From positions 29,782,227-29,846,226 of the forward strand of contig NC_089863.1 in the NCBI RefSeq assembly GCF_036373705.1: a DNA stretch of 64,000 nt. The letters run 5' to 3'. The notes beneath the pieces were generated by a model. The model had not been told where the DNA came from, searched no databases, and saw nothing but the letters and a program-made list of their open reading frames with translations. The DNA is from Amia ocellicauda (Eukaryota > Chordata > Actinopteri > Amiiformes > Amiidae). The number at the start of each line of letters is the position of its first letter. Position 1 is the stretch's first letter. Below, piece by piece: positions 63,912 to 64,000 of this stretch. The translations under genes were made by a program, and so were the position numbers.

Positions 63912-64000
63912 TTCTTATTATTTATTCATTCGCCAGGAGCTTTTGTCCAAGGCAACTTACAAGGTTTACAGGAGTACAATCTAATCAATACTGTGCTGAA
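63912..64000 (-). mobile_element. SINE/LINE 3' tail, cut by window end
   Basis: 'Ttattcattcgccaggagct' and 'tttgtccaaggcaacttaca' are the reverse-oriented L2-type tail, preceded by an A-run. The element body would continue beyond the window. Confidence 0.65.

Overview
The window looks like nuclear DNA of a ray-finned fish. Three intact multi-exon, intron-rich genes can be read on the + strand: a secreted fish-egg-lectin-like tectonin protein (24179-25430), LIX1L (28873-49488) and RBM8A/Y14 (54644-58450). LIX1L next to RBM8A in the same orientation matches the order I know from human 1q21. The egg lectin, the Tc1/mariner remnants, the L2-type LINEs with SGNH-esterase ORF1, and the SINEs or LINE tails ending in a 'ggataagggcgtctgctaataaataaa'-like motif point to a fish. 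Repeat style and large introns suggest a gar/bowfin/sturgeon-like or early-branching teleost lineage; this is inference and cannot be resolved here.

Layout. 1-20 kb is gene-poor and repeat-rich: microsatellites, a decayed Tc1/mariner copy, a frameshifted intronless HIPK-like kinase copy (minus, 5.9-7.1 kb), a frameshifted bacterial-type PI-PLC-like gene (minus, 9.7-10.6 kb), a SINE and an L2 3' end nested in an AGTGTTAA-rich repeat, a Ty3/gypsy remnant and a 361-bp MITE. 20-25.5 kb holds a fish-egg-lectin pair: a 5'-truncated, frameshifted pseudogene, then an intact four-exon gene, separated by a 1.46-kb element with long inverted arms. 28.6-53.3 kb is LIX1L with its CpG-rich 5' end, six coding exons and a possible long 3' UTR. 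Its 9.6-kb intron 2 carries a Tc1 remnant, a purine-rich tract and an internally deleted L2-type LINE. 54.4-59.1 kb is RBM8A with a YY1/E2F-like promoter. 59.9-60.5 kb is a CpG-rich block with seven CCAAT boxes in about 250 bp and a good splice donor, probably the 5' end of a further gene not contained in the window.

The genes do not form a pathway. RBM8A is a core exon-junction-complex protein, LIX1L belongs to the LIX1/Lowfat family, and the lectin is probably an egg or innate-immunity protein. I found no convincing new biological system. The best leads are the CCAAT-dense orphan promoter, the asymmetric inverted-repeat element between the lectin copies, the LINE that lost exactly its RT core, and the lectin duplication itself.
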